DNA of 22,867 nucleotides from DASSKO01 sp035690425 (GTDB taxonomy: Bacteria; Actinomycetota; Actinomycetes; Propionibacteriales; Nocardioidaceae): NCBI GenBank assembly GCA_035690425.1, contig DASSKO010000040.1, forward strand, positions 1 to 22,867, in the 5' to 3' direction. Below, in pieces: positions 6,935-13,892 of this stretch (position 1 is its first letter; the number at the start of each line of letters is the position of its first letter). The notes beneath the pieces were generated by a model. It was not told the origin of the DNA. It made no database searches and saw only the letters and a list, made by a program, of their open reading frames with translations. The position numbers and the translations under genes are program-made.

Positions 6935-8052
6935 GCCGCACGCTCGTGGTCACCAACGACTTCCCGACCCGGCAGGGTGGCATCGAGACCTTCGTGCTCT
7001 CCCTGTGCGAGCGGATGCCGGTCGACGAGGTCGTCGTGCATACGGCGTCCATGCCGGGGGACACCGGCTTCGACGCCCAGCTTGCGTTTCCGGTGGTGCG
7101 TGACCCGTCGTCGACCCTGCTGCCGACGCCGGCGGTGTCGCGACGCGTGCTGCGGACGTTGCGAAGGTATGGCTGTGACCGGGTGGTGTTCGGTGCTGCC
7201 GCTCCGCTGGGACTGCTGGCGCCGGCCTTGCGGGCCGCGGGCGCTCGGCAGATCGTGGGCCTGACCCACGGGCACGAGGTGTGGTGGGCGCGGGTGCCCG
7301 CTGCGCGTGCGGTGCTGCGGCGGGTCGGCGACTCGTGCGACGTGCTGACCTATGTCAGTCACTGGTGTGGCTCCCGCGTCGCCGCTGCCTTGTCCGACAC
7401 GGCTGCGACGCGGATGCGGCGCCTGTCGCCGGGCGTCGACGTCGCCCGCTTCGCGCCGGGGTGCGGGGGGGCCGAGGTCCGGTCGGCGCTGGGCATTAGG
7501 CCGGCGACGCCGGTGGTGGTGTGTGCGGGGCGGATGGTGCCACGCAAAGGGCAGGACACGCTGGTGCGGGCCTGGCCGCGAGTGCTGGACTCGGTGCCCG
7601 ATGCCCGACTGCTCCTGGTGGGGGAAGGCCGTTTTCGTGCTGAGGTTGAAAAGCTGGCACGGCCGCTGAGGGAGTCGGTGCTCTTCACGGGCGGAGTGCC
7701 GTGGCCGCAGATGGCCGCCTACATCGATGCCGGTGACGTGTTCGCGATGCCGTCGCGGGCGAGGAGGCTGGGCCTGGAGGTGGAGGCCCTCGGCATCGTC
7801 TTCCTGGAGGCCGCTGCGTGTGGTCTGCCGGTGGTGGTGGGCGACTCAGGGGGAGCGCCGGAGACTGTTCGGCACGGGGAGACCGGCTACGTGGTCGACC
7901 CTCACAGCCCGCGGGCGGTCGCCGCCCGGCTGATCGCGCTGCTCGCCGATCGGCCGGCCGCGAAGGACATGGGTGCGAACGGACGGCGCAGGGTCTCGGC
8001 CGAGTGGACGTGGGACACCAGCGCCGAGACGCTGGCCCGGCTGCTGTGCTGA
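6931..8052 (+). CDS. pimB: GT4 mannosyltransferase, PimB'-like
   Basis: A 373-residue two-domain GT-B glycosyltransferase of family GT4. The N-terminal acceptor domain starts LVVTNDFPTRQGGIETFV with the donor/acceptor-loop GG motif. The C-terminal half has GRMVPRKGQDTLVRAWPRVL and the catalytic E-x7-E pair (E285 and E293) in EVEALGIVFLEAAACG, followed by VVGDSGGAPETV. These strings closely match PimB' enzymes, which add the second mannose from GDP-mannose to phosphatidylinositol monomannoside at the inner face of the membrane. That specificity is inferred from motif resemblance; other phosphatidylinositol-type or glycolipid mannosyltransferases of GT4 are possible. The GTG start overlaps the TGA of the M48 gene by four bases. 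The stop lies only three bases from the stop of the convergent tadG. Confidence 0.85.
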   Translation: MSRTLVVTNDFPTRQGGIETFVLSLCERMPVDEVVVHTASMPGDTGFDAQLAFPVVRDPSSTLLPTPAVSRRVLRTLRRYGCDRVVFGAAAPLGLLAPALRAAGARQIVGLTHGHEVWWARVPAARAVLRRVGDSCDVLTYVSHWCGSRVAAALSDTAATRMRRLSPGVDVARFAPGCGGAEVRSALGIRPATPVVVCAGRMVPRKGQDTLVRAWPRVLDSVPDARLLLVGEGRFRAEVEKLARPLRESVLFTGGVPWPQMAAYIDAGDVFAMPSRARRLGLEVEALGIVFLEAAACGLPVVVGDSGGAPETVRHGETGYVVDPHSPRAVAARLIALLADRPAAKDMGANGRRRVSAEWTWDTSAETLARLLC

Positions 8053-8055
8053 CCG

Positions 8056-9684
8056 CTACTCGACCAGGCGCACCGGGTCGCCCTCGATGCTGGCCTGCCA
8101 CGAGGTCGTGTCCGTCGGCTGGTTCCCGGAACCGTAGCTGTACTGCAGCTTCGCCCAGCATGCGGTGGGGTCCTCGTCGTCACAGCCGTAGTCGTCGGGA
8201 ATCGGCACCGCGATGGTCTGCCACTTTCCCTGGAAGGACGAGCTGTTGGCGGTGACCGAGCAAGTCGGCAGGTCGGTGCCGCTGACTCCGCCTTGCGGGC
8301 CGTACCCCTTGCAGCCGCTGAAGTCGAAACCGTCGGGCGCGACCACCTGGATCGTGCCGGTGTTGCTGGAGTCACCGACGTCGAAGAGTCGCACGTTGAG
8401 GACTTGGCCGCCGCTGCCGCTCGGCAGGCGAGCGAGGTGGAAGAGTGTGGTCGCGCTCGGCAGGTTCGCGTAGACCGCCATCTTGTTGTAGCCGGCGATC
8501 GCGATCGCGTCCTTGGCCGACGAGTCGCCACTCGACCACCCTCGTAGACCGAACCGGTTGTGACCAGAGGCTGCGTCCGCACCGACGCCGTTTGTCTTCA
8601 CTTGGATGAGGTACGTGCCGGCGTCGGCGGCCGGGATCGTGCACAGCGGGCGCCAGCGCCGGAAGACGCTCGCCACGTAGGCGTCGTAGGTGGCCACGCT
8701 CCGGTTGAGCTTTTCGGCGAGCGCGCCGTTGAAGCCCGGAAACGTCTGCTGGCAGCCCGAGACCACCGGGTAGGAGAGTGGGTCCCAGGGATCGGAGGCG
8801 TCGGTCATCTCGCGCACGGTGAACTCGGTGGCGACTTGTCCGGTGCCACCGAAGCGGACATCGCCCGTGCAGTATGGACTGTCCGGCCCCGCCTTGTAAC
8901 GCTGGGAGGGCTCGGTCCCCGGATCGGTGCTGGCGGCAGGGATCGCGGCCGCTCCGGTCAGATTCTGTGTGCACAGGTCACCGACGTTGATCAGTGCGGG
9001 ATCGAAAGCCTCCAGCTGGAGGTTGCTGACTGCCCGGCTCAGCGTGACCGTGTAGAAGTAACCGTTGGGATCGTAGTCGTCGTTGGTGCTGCCGGTGCAT
9101 CCGTCGTCGCCTCCGGAGCACACGCCGTTCTGGAACGCGTCTCCTGACTGTTTGGTCGCTCGGAGACTTCCGACGTTCGCCCAGAACTCACCGGTGTCCT
9201 CACACGCAGCGCTGCGGCTGGCCGACGTGGCCTCGGGGTCGTTGCCGAACTGGTTGCAGGGGCTTCCCATCGCCACCGGCCCGGCGTAGTCGGCGACAGC
9301 GGTCCGCGTGATCGTCGTCTGGTCCAGGCCGAGCAGGGGGCCGAAGATGTTGTCGACAGTGCGGGAGACGGTGACCCGCAGCCGGGTCGGCTGCCCGTCG
9401 ATGGCCGGCGTCACGGTCGCGGTCTCGACGCCGTCCTGGAAGCCGTTCGCCGCGGCCAGTTGCTGGGCTGCGGCGAAGGCGTCCGGCTGATCGTCGGGCA
9501 GCTCCGGTACGCCGCCCAGTGCGGCGGCGTCGGCGGCGCGCTGGGCCTGTTGGCCGGTGACGTACCACTGCCCGACGTCGACGGTGAACGCGGCCATGCC
9601 CACGAGCACGACCATCAGCAGCGCGACGAACACGGCGACATAGCCGTCCTCCTCGTCGCGCCGGGGCCGGAGCGATGCCATCAT
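8056..9684 (-). CDS. tadG: TadG-like pilus assembly protein, cysteine-rich ectodomain
   Basis: A 542-residue protein with a TadE/TadG-type N-terminus: RPRRDEEDGYVAVFVALLM, one membrane helix (about 14-37), then the VDVGQWYVTGQQAQRAADAAALGG segment that defines the TadG N-terminal family. The remaining roughly 480 residues are a predicted secreted region with 12 cysteines, many in short acidic loops such as DDEDPTACW. I do not see a von Willebrand A domain in it, unlike many proteobacterial TadG proteins. It probably anchors or caps the pilus machinery outside the membrane. The start is one of two adjacent ATGs (9684 or 9681); the first overlaps the tadE stop by four bases (ATGA). It is the last gene of the pilus locus in transcription order. 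Confidence 0.85.
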   Translation of the reverse strand: MMASLRPRRDEEDGYVAVFVALLMVVLVGMAAFTVDVGQWYVTGQQAQRAADAAALGGVPELPDDQPDAFAAAQQLAAANGFQDGVETATVTPAIDGQPTRLRVTVSRTVDNIFGPLLGLDQTTITRTAVADYAGPVAMGSPCNQFGNDPEATSASRSAACEDTGEFWANVGSLRATKQSGDAFQNGVCSGGDDGCTGSTNDDYDPNGYFYTVTLSRAVSNLQLEAFDPALINVGDLCTQNLTGAAAIPAASTDPGTEPSQRYKAGPDSPYCTGDVRFGGTGQVATEFTVREMTDASDPWDPLSYPVVSGCQQTFPGFNGALAEKLNRSVATYDAYVASVFRRWRPLCTIPAADAGTYLIQVKTNGVGADAASGHNRFGLRGWSSGDSSAKDAIAIAGYNKMAVYANLPSATTLFHLARLPSGSGGQVLNVRLFDVGDSSNTGTIQVVAPDGFDFSGCKGYGPQGGVSGTDLPTCSVTANSSSFQGKWQTIAVPIPDDYGCDDEDPTACWAKLQYSYGSGNQPTDTTSWQASIEGDPVRLVE

Positions 9685-10259
9685 TTGCAGCCCTGTGAGG
9701 TCGGGATCGGCTCGAAGCTCATCACCGTGTGGCTGGAGAGACCGAGCGAGTCGAAGAACAGACCGGTGATCGCGTCGTGCTCCATGGCCAGGTAGACGCC
9801 GACGCTGTCGTGTCCGGTGTCGTCGGTGCAGGCGTTGTGGTCGATCGCCTCCCAGGAGCCGGCCGACGGGTCGAACGTCTGCGTTGCCTCGTTCCAGCTG
9901 AACTTCACGCAGGTCGTGCAGTCGTCGAAGCTGCCGGTGCCCGCAGGGAAGCCGTCAGGGCTGGCTTCGTAGACCCACAGCGCTTCGACGTCGTCCATGT
10001 TGAGCGCGGACCCCTCGCGCGCGACCTGGGCGGCGGCGTCGGTGGCAAAGCTGGTGTTGCGGGGCTCCGCCGAGGCGATCCGTGCGCCGGCCCGCACCGA
10101 CGAGGTGACGGCCAGCCAGTCCTTGAAGATGAAGCCGAACTCGATGATGCCGAAGACCAGCACCACCAGCAGTGGCGTGACCAACGCAGCTTCGACCGCG
10201 ACGGCACCGCGCTCACCGCGATGGTGGCGGCGGCGGTGCAGGGGTCGAAGCAGGAACAT
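9681..10259 (-). CDS. tadE: TadE-like minor pseudopilin
   Basis: A 192-residue TadE-like protein: a basic leader with HRRRHHRGERG, then a pseudopilin motif GAVAVEAALVTPLLVV in which cleavage after G18 would put glutamate E23 at +5, the rule for prepilin peptidase substrates of the Flp family. A single membrane helix (about 23-43) precedes an exported domain with four cysteines (CTTC, NAC and GCK at the end). Pseudopilins TadE/TadF are needed for assembly of Flp fibres. The ATG at 10257-10259 is preceded by AGGAG on the minus strand; an upstream in-frame start at 10334 would run through the hairpin after flp and is rejected. It is followed by tadG with an ATGA overlap. Confidence 0.88.
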   Translation of the reverse strand: MFLLRPLHRRRHHRGERGAVAVEAALVTPLLVVLVFGIIEFGFIFKDWLAVTSSVRAGARIASAEPRNTSFATDAAAQVAREGSALNMDDVEALWVYEASPDGFPAGTGSFDDCTTCVKFSWNEATQTFDPSAGSWEAIDHNACTDDTGHDSVGVYLAMEHDAITGLFFDSLGLSSHTVMSFEPIPTSQGCK

Positions 10260-10304
10260 GCGCGGGGCTCCTGGACGTGGCGGGGGTGGAATGGCCTCAA
10301 CTGA

Positions 10305-10344
10305 GCGGGACGGTGCGGGTGCCCGAGCACCCACACCGCCCCGC
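10305..10344 (-). terminator. Strong hairpin after flp (terminator/attenuator or mRNA stabiliser)
   Basis: Two 18-base arms (10305-10322 and 10327-10344) flank a four-base loop. In minus-strand RNA all 18 pairs form, two of them G-U wobbles; in plus-strand RNA the same positions become A-C and C-A mismatches. The structure begins 13 bases after the flp stop codon and lies upstream of the tadE ribosome binding site. No U-run follows. It could partly end transcription after flp, or protect its 3' end, so that pilin exceeds TadE/TadG. Confidence 0.68.
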
Positions 10345-10357
10345 AGCCGATGAGCGG

Positions 10358-10573
10358 TCAGTTGTCGATGCCGTCTGGGGTGGCGATCTCGTTGCCGATG
10401 TTGGTGAACAGGCCGCTGAGGTTGCCCCCGAGGGTGAAGACCACGCCGATGATGGCGGCGGCGATCAGGGCGACGAGCAGGCCGTACTCGACCGCGGTGG
10501 CGCCGGCCTCGGACTTGCGCTTGGCGTTGATGCCGGCGAGGACGATGCCGACGTAACGGAGGCTACTGAGCAT
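10358..10573 (-). CDS. flp: Flp-family major pilin (class IVb prepilin)
   Basis: A 71-residue prepilin. The leader MLSSLRYVGIVLAGINAKRK is followed by SEAG|ATAVEYGLLVALI: cleavage after G24 leaves E29 at +5 and Y30 at +6, the Flp signature. One long hydrophobic helix (about 25-50) and a short tail GNEIATPDGIDN complete a mature pilin of about 47 residues. The ATG at 10571-10573 is preceded by GGAGGG; an in-frame ATG at 10585 overlaps this ribosome binding site and is less likely. It is the only pilin gene in the window and lies downstream of the two-component genes, with a 142-base gap that can hold its own promoter and a strong hairpin after its stop. Confidence 0.93.
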   Translation of the reverse strand: MLSSLRYVGIVLAGINAKRKSEAGATAVEYGLLVALIAAAIIGVVFTLGGNLSGLFTNIGNEIATPDGIDN

Positions 10574-10603
10574 GGGACCCTCCATGGATCTCGTTCGTGG
10601 TGC

Positions 10604-10633
10604 TGGGCCTACTGCCCAACACTGACAATTGTC
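10604..10633. promoter_or_regulatory. Two adjacent inverted repeats upstream of flp
   Basis: In the flp leader region there is a perfect 10-bp palindrome GACAATTGTC (10624-10633) and, six bases closer to flp, an inverted repeat TGGGC-n5-GCCCA (10604-10618). Both lie 31-60 bases upstream of the flp ATG, within promoter/operator distance. I could not assign a convincing -35/-10 pair. Confidence 0.4.
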
Positions 10634-10715
10634 GGCGCGTGCCCGCGGCTGCACCATTGGCCGAGCAGTCGTATCCGGCCCGCCGTCTGGACCCGGGATG
10701 GCTGAGATGGACTAG

Positions 10716-11360
10716 TCAGGTCAGGGCGGAGCTGCCCGCGCTGATCAGGCCGGCCTGCACGGCCCGCATGATGGCCTGCGCCCGGTTGGCAGCACCGAGC
10801 TTCTCGTAGATCTTTGAGATGTGCGCCTTGGCCGTCGACTCGGAGATGAAGAGCTGGCGGGCGATGGGCGTCACCCCGAGGCCGTCGGCGAGCAGCAGGA
10901 GGATTTCGCGTTCCCGCGCGGACAGCTGGGGGCCGGCGGGTGTCATCCGACGCTGCATCGCACCTGCGAGGTCCTTGGCGGTGAAGGACCGCGGTGAGGC
11001 TGCGGCATGGCGCGCCGCGGCGACGACGTCCGGGCTGGGCGCGTCCTTGGACACGAACGCCGACGCCCCGGACTCCAGGGCCGCGAAGAGGGTGTCGTCG
11101 CCCGCGTGCATGGTCAGCACGACGATGCCGACCTGCTCGTCTCGCGCCCGTAGCCGGGTGGCAAGCTCCAGGCCGGTGCCGTCGGGCAGCCGGACGTCGG
11201 TGACGACGACCTGCGGCTGCACCTGGTCGATGAGCGTGGTCGCCTGCTTGACCGAGCCGGCTTCGCCGACGACCTCGAAGTCGGCGCTGCGATCGAAGGC
11301 CCGGCACAGGCCCTCGCGGATCAGCTGGTGGTCATCGACGAGCAGCACAGTGGTCGACAT
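10716..11360 (-). CDS. NarL/LuxR-type response regulator of the pilus locus
   Basis: A 214-residue response regulator. The receiver domain (1-120) has the acidic pair D9/D10 in LLVDDHQLIREGL, phosphoacceptor D55 in VVTDVRLPDGTG, T83 and K105. The C-terminal LuxR-type helix-turn-helix (about 145-208) contains LSAREREILLLLADG and ISESTAKAHISKIYEKLG. All residues needed for phosphorylation and DNA binding are present. The ATG at 11358-11360 has AAGGAG six bases upstream, inside the end of the kinase gene; the two genes overlap by 29 bases. Its position between the kinase and flp suggests it controls pilin or pilus-locus transcription, as the NarL-type regulator PprB does for the tad locus of Pseudomonas aeruginosa; that parallel is inference. 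Confidence 0.93.
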   Translation of the reverse strand: MSTTVLLVDDHQLIREGLCRAFDRSADFEVVGEAGSVKQATTLIDQVQPQVVVTDVRLPDGTGLELATRLRARDEQVGIVVLTMHAGDDTLFAALESGASAFVSKDAPSPDVVAAARHAAASPRSFTAKDLAGAMQRRMTPAGPQLSAREREILLLLADGLGVTPIARQLFISESTAKAHISKIYEKLGAANRAQAIMRAVQAGLISAGSSALT

Positions 11361-12954
11361 GGTCGGCTCCTTCTGGTTGGGGCGACATCGCGGGGATCGA
11401 GACGTCGACGACCGTGCCGCCGCCTGCCCGCTCGTGCACGTGGAGGGTGGCGCCGATCCGCTCGGCGCGCTCTTGCATGACACACAGCCCGTAGTGGCCC
11501 GGGGTGACGGCGGCGGCCCCCACGCCGTCGTCCTCGATCGACAGCCGCGGTGTCGGGCTCTCGGTGTCCAGGCGCACCCACAGGTTCTGTGCGGTGGAGT
11601 GTTTGCGCGCGTTGATGATCGCCTCCTGGGCGATCCGGAGCAGCTCTGACTCGGTGCTGAGCCGGAGCCGGCCCGGACGCTCCTGCAGCGCGACATGGAC
11701 ACGCATGTCGGTTCGCGGTCCGACGGCACGGGCGTAGTCGGCCAGTGCCGGGCCCAGGCCCGCGTGCGGGTCGACACCTTGGCGCAGGTCGAAGATCGAG
11801 AGTCGCAGCTCGGCGACCACGCGGCTGATCTCGGCGCGCAGCATGGCGGCTGACCGCGCCAGCTCATCGCCGTTCTCGCTTGCGGCGAGGTCGTCGACGA
11901 GGTAGCCCAGCGAGGCGATCTCCTGCCCGACGCCGTCGTGGATCTCCCGGGCGAGGCGGTGCCGCTCCTCCGACGTGGCGACCGCTCGCACCTCGTCGAA
12001 CAGCATCGCGGTCTCGAGCCGGAGGGTCAGCTCCTCGAGGGCCGGCTCCAGCGCTTGTAGGCGCTGCTTCGTCGGTGCTGATGCGCACTCGGCGACGATC
12101 GCGCCGACGACGCGGCCGCCGACACGCGCCGGCACCGCCGTACGACTGGTCGGTGTCTGCTGCTCGTAGAAGATCTGGTGCTGCGTCGACTCCAGCCTGA
12201 TGCAGTCGCGCAGCAGCGGATCCGACGGCGACTGCGGGATGATCGGGTCGGTGCCCGCCGACGTTGCCACGAGGCCGTCTGCGGAGAAGGCCCACAGCGT
12301 CACGTGCTCGGCGCCCATGATCTGCCGGACCTCCTCGGCAAGGGTGGCCGCGATCGTCTGGGTGTCCAACCCGCCCTGCAGTCTCCGAGCCAGCCCGCGA
12401 AGCTGGCTCAGCAGCCGATGCGCTGACTGGTAGGGAGCCTTGGCCTGCTCCATCCGCTCGGATGCCCGCATCCATGCGGCGAGCTGCCCGACGCCGAAGC
12501 CGGTGATCAGCCATGGCAGCACCATGTCGACGTGCGTCCCGTCGAGCTCCACACCACGTCCGGTAGCCTGCGCGGCCGCGATCGCACTCACCTCGGCCGC
12601 GACCGCGAGGAACGGACCGACCGAGCCCTGCCGCAGCCCGGCGACGACGGGTGGCACGGCGAGGTAGGCCAGCAAGGGCCCCACCGGCGCGATGGCTGCG
12701 AAGACCAGGATCAGGCTCGCGAGGGCACCTTCGACGACGGGCACGAGCGCGCTGAGGCGTGGCTTCAGGCCCGCCGCGCTCATGAGCACGGCCAGCACAC
12801 ACAGGGCTGCGAGCACCAAGGCGCCGCCGGGTAGGTGACTGCTGCTCGCTGCGAGGCCGGCAGCCATCGCCAGGACGAAGACTCTGGTAGCGGCGGTGAC
12901 GCGCCAGGTCTGCCGGCTGTGCGGCAGCAGGCTTGCCGAGGAGACCGCCGTCAT
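11332..12954 (-). CDS. Membrane sensor histidine kinase (HisKA_3) with GAF domain
   Basis: A 540-residue sensor kinase. About six hydrophobic segments lie in residues 19-162, followed by a GAF-like domain (about 190-325), a dimerisation/phosphoacceptor HisKA_3 region with ERHRLAREIHDGVGQEIASLG (H339), and an ATPase domain with N448 in QEAIINARKH, the G1 box IEDDGVGA (D476) and GHYGLCVMQERAERIGA. This is the NarX/DesK-like family that pairs with NarL-type regulators, and the cognate regulator follows with a 29-base overlap. The ATG at 12952-12954 overlaps the tadC stop (ATGA), so the kinase is translated as part of the pilus operon. The signal sensed is unknown; the lack of a sizeable extracellular domain points to a membrane or cytosolic GAF input. 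Confidence 0.92.
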   Translation of the reverse strand: MTAVSSASLLPHSRQTWRVTAATRVFVLAMAAGLAASSSHLPGGALVLAALCVLAVLMSAAGLKPRLSALVPVVEGALASLILVFAAIAPVGPLLAYLAVPPVVAGLRQGSVGPFLAVAAEVSAIAAAQATGRGVELDGTHVDMVLPWLITGFGVGQLAAWMRASERMEQAKAPYQSAHRLLSQLRGLARRLQGGLDTQTIAATLAEEVRQIMGAEHVTLWAFSADGLVATSAGTDPIIPQSPSDPLLRDCIRLESTQHQIFYEQQTPTSRTAVPARVGGRVVGAIVAECASAPTKQRLQALEPALEELTLRLETAMLFDEVRAVATSEERHRLAREIHDGVGQEIASLGYLVDDLAASENGDELARSAAMLRAEISRVVAELRLSIFDLRQGVDPHAGLGPALADYARAVGPRTDMRVHVALQERPGRLRLSTESELLRIAQEAIINARKHSTAQNLWVRLDTESPTPRLSIEDDGVGAAAVTPGHYGLCVMQERAERIGATLHVHERAGGGTVVDVSIPAMSPQPEGADHVDHCAARR

Positions 12955-13889
12955 GTCCGGCTGAACGCTTCCATGGACGAGATCACCGCCGGCCCCAGCA
13001 CGACGAGGAACAGGGTCGGGAGGATGAACAGCATCAGCGGGAACAGGATCTTCACCGGCACCTGCTGGGCCTTCTCCTCGGCGCGTTGCCGGCGCTTGAG
13101 CCGCATCTCGCCGCTCTGCACCCGCAGCACCTTGCCGATCGGCACGCCGAACGCCTCCGCCTGCACCATCGCGGTGACGAAGCCCCTGAGCTCCGGAATC
13201 GACGACCGCTCGCCGAGGGCCCGCATGGCGTCCATGCGCGCCACGCCGATCTGCATCTCCTGCAGGACGCGGGAGAACTCCTGCGCCAGCGGGCCGTCGG
13301 TGCTCTGTGCCACTCGGCCGACGGCCGCGTCGAACGCCAGCCCTGCCTCGACGGATATCGTCAGCAGGTCGAGCGCGTCGGGCAGCGCGGTGCGGATCAG
13401 CTTCTCGCGCTTGGAACCCGCGTTGTAGAGCAGGACGTTGGGCAGCACGAAGCCGAACAGGGTCAGGGCCCCGGTCGCCACCACGACGGTCGTCAGCGAG
13501 GCAGCGTTGAGCACCAGGAACCCGAACGCGACCCCACCCAGCACACCGGCGGCTAGCACCTTCGTGCCGATGACCCGGTCGACCTCCCATCCTCTGGGGT
13601 TGCCCGCGATGTCGAGGCGGCGCCTGATCCGCGCGGCGGAGTCGGCACCGGTGAGCCGTCGGCCGATGCCCACCAGGCGCTGCCCCATCGGCGCCAGCAC
13701 GCGCTCGTTGAACGGGCGCTCCAGCTCCTCCCGCATCGACTCGGGGGCTGCGTTGAGGGCACGGATGGCGGCGAGCGACCGGCCGACCCCACGCTGCTCG
13801 GTGGTGGCCACCCCGATGATGGACAGCGCGAGCACGAGCGCGACGAAGACAGTGGTGATGCCGATGATCAGCAGCAGATGGGCACCCAT
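12951..13889 (-). CDS. tadC: TadC-like inner-membrane platform protein (T2SS F family)
   Basis: A 312-residue T2SS F-domain protein. An N-terminal membrane helix (about 5-27) and a paired helix region around residues 110-155 precede the cytoplasmic F domain with LPDALDLLTISVEAGLAFDA, GPLAQEFSRVLQEMQIG and FVTAMVQAEAFGVPIGKVLR, and a final membrane helix FPLMLFILPTLFLVVLGP near the C-terminus. TadB and TadC together form the platform through which the TadA ATPase drives pilus assembly. The ATG has GGAGG eight bases upstream. It follows tadB after three bases and ends in a four-base overlap with the sensor kinase. Confidence 0.92.
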   Translation of the reverse strand: MGAHLLLIIGITTVFVALVLALSIIGVATTEQRGVGRSLAAIRALNAAPESMREELERPFNERVLAPMGQRLVGIGRRLTGADSAARIRRRLDIAGNPRGWEVDRVIGTKVLAAGVLGGVAFGFLVLNAASLTTVVVATGALTLFGFVLPNVLLYNAGSKREKLIRTALPDALDLLTISVEAGLAFDAAVGRVAQSTDGPLAQEFSRVLQEMQIGVARMDAMRALGERSSIPELRGFVTAMVQAEAFGVPIGKVLRVQSGEMRLKRRQRAEEKAQQVPVKILFPLMLFILPTLFLVVLGPAVISSMEAFSRT

Positions 13890-13892
13890 GGC

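Noticed and set aside
11361..11867. Longer N-terminus (383 residues) for the response regulator
   Set aside because: The receiver domain begins exactly at the ATG at 11360, which has a good AAGGAG; the extra sequence is the kinase gene read in another frame.
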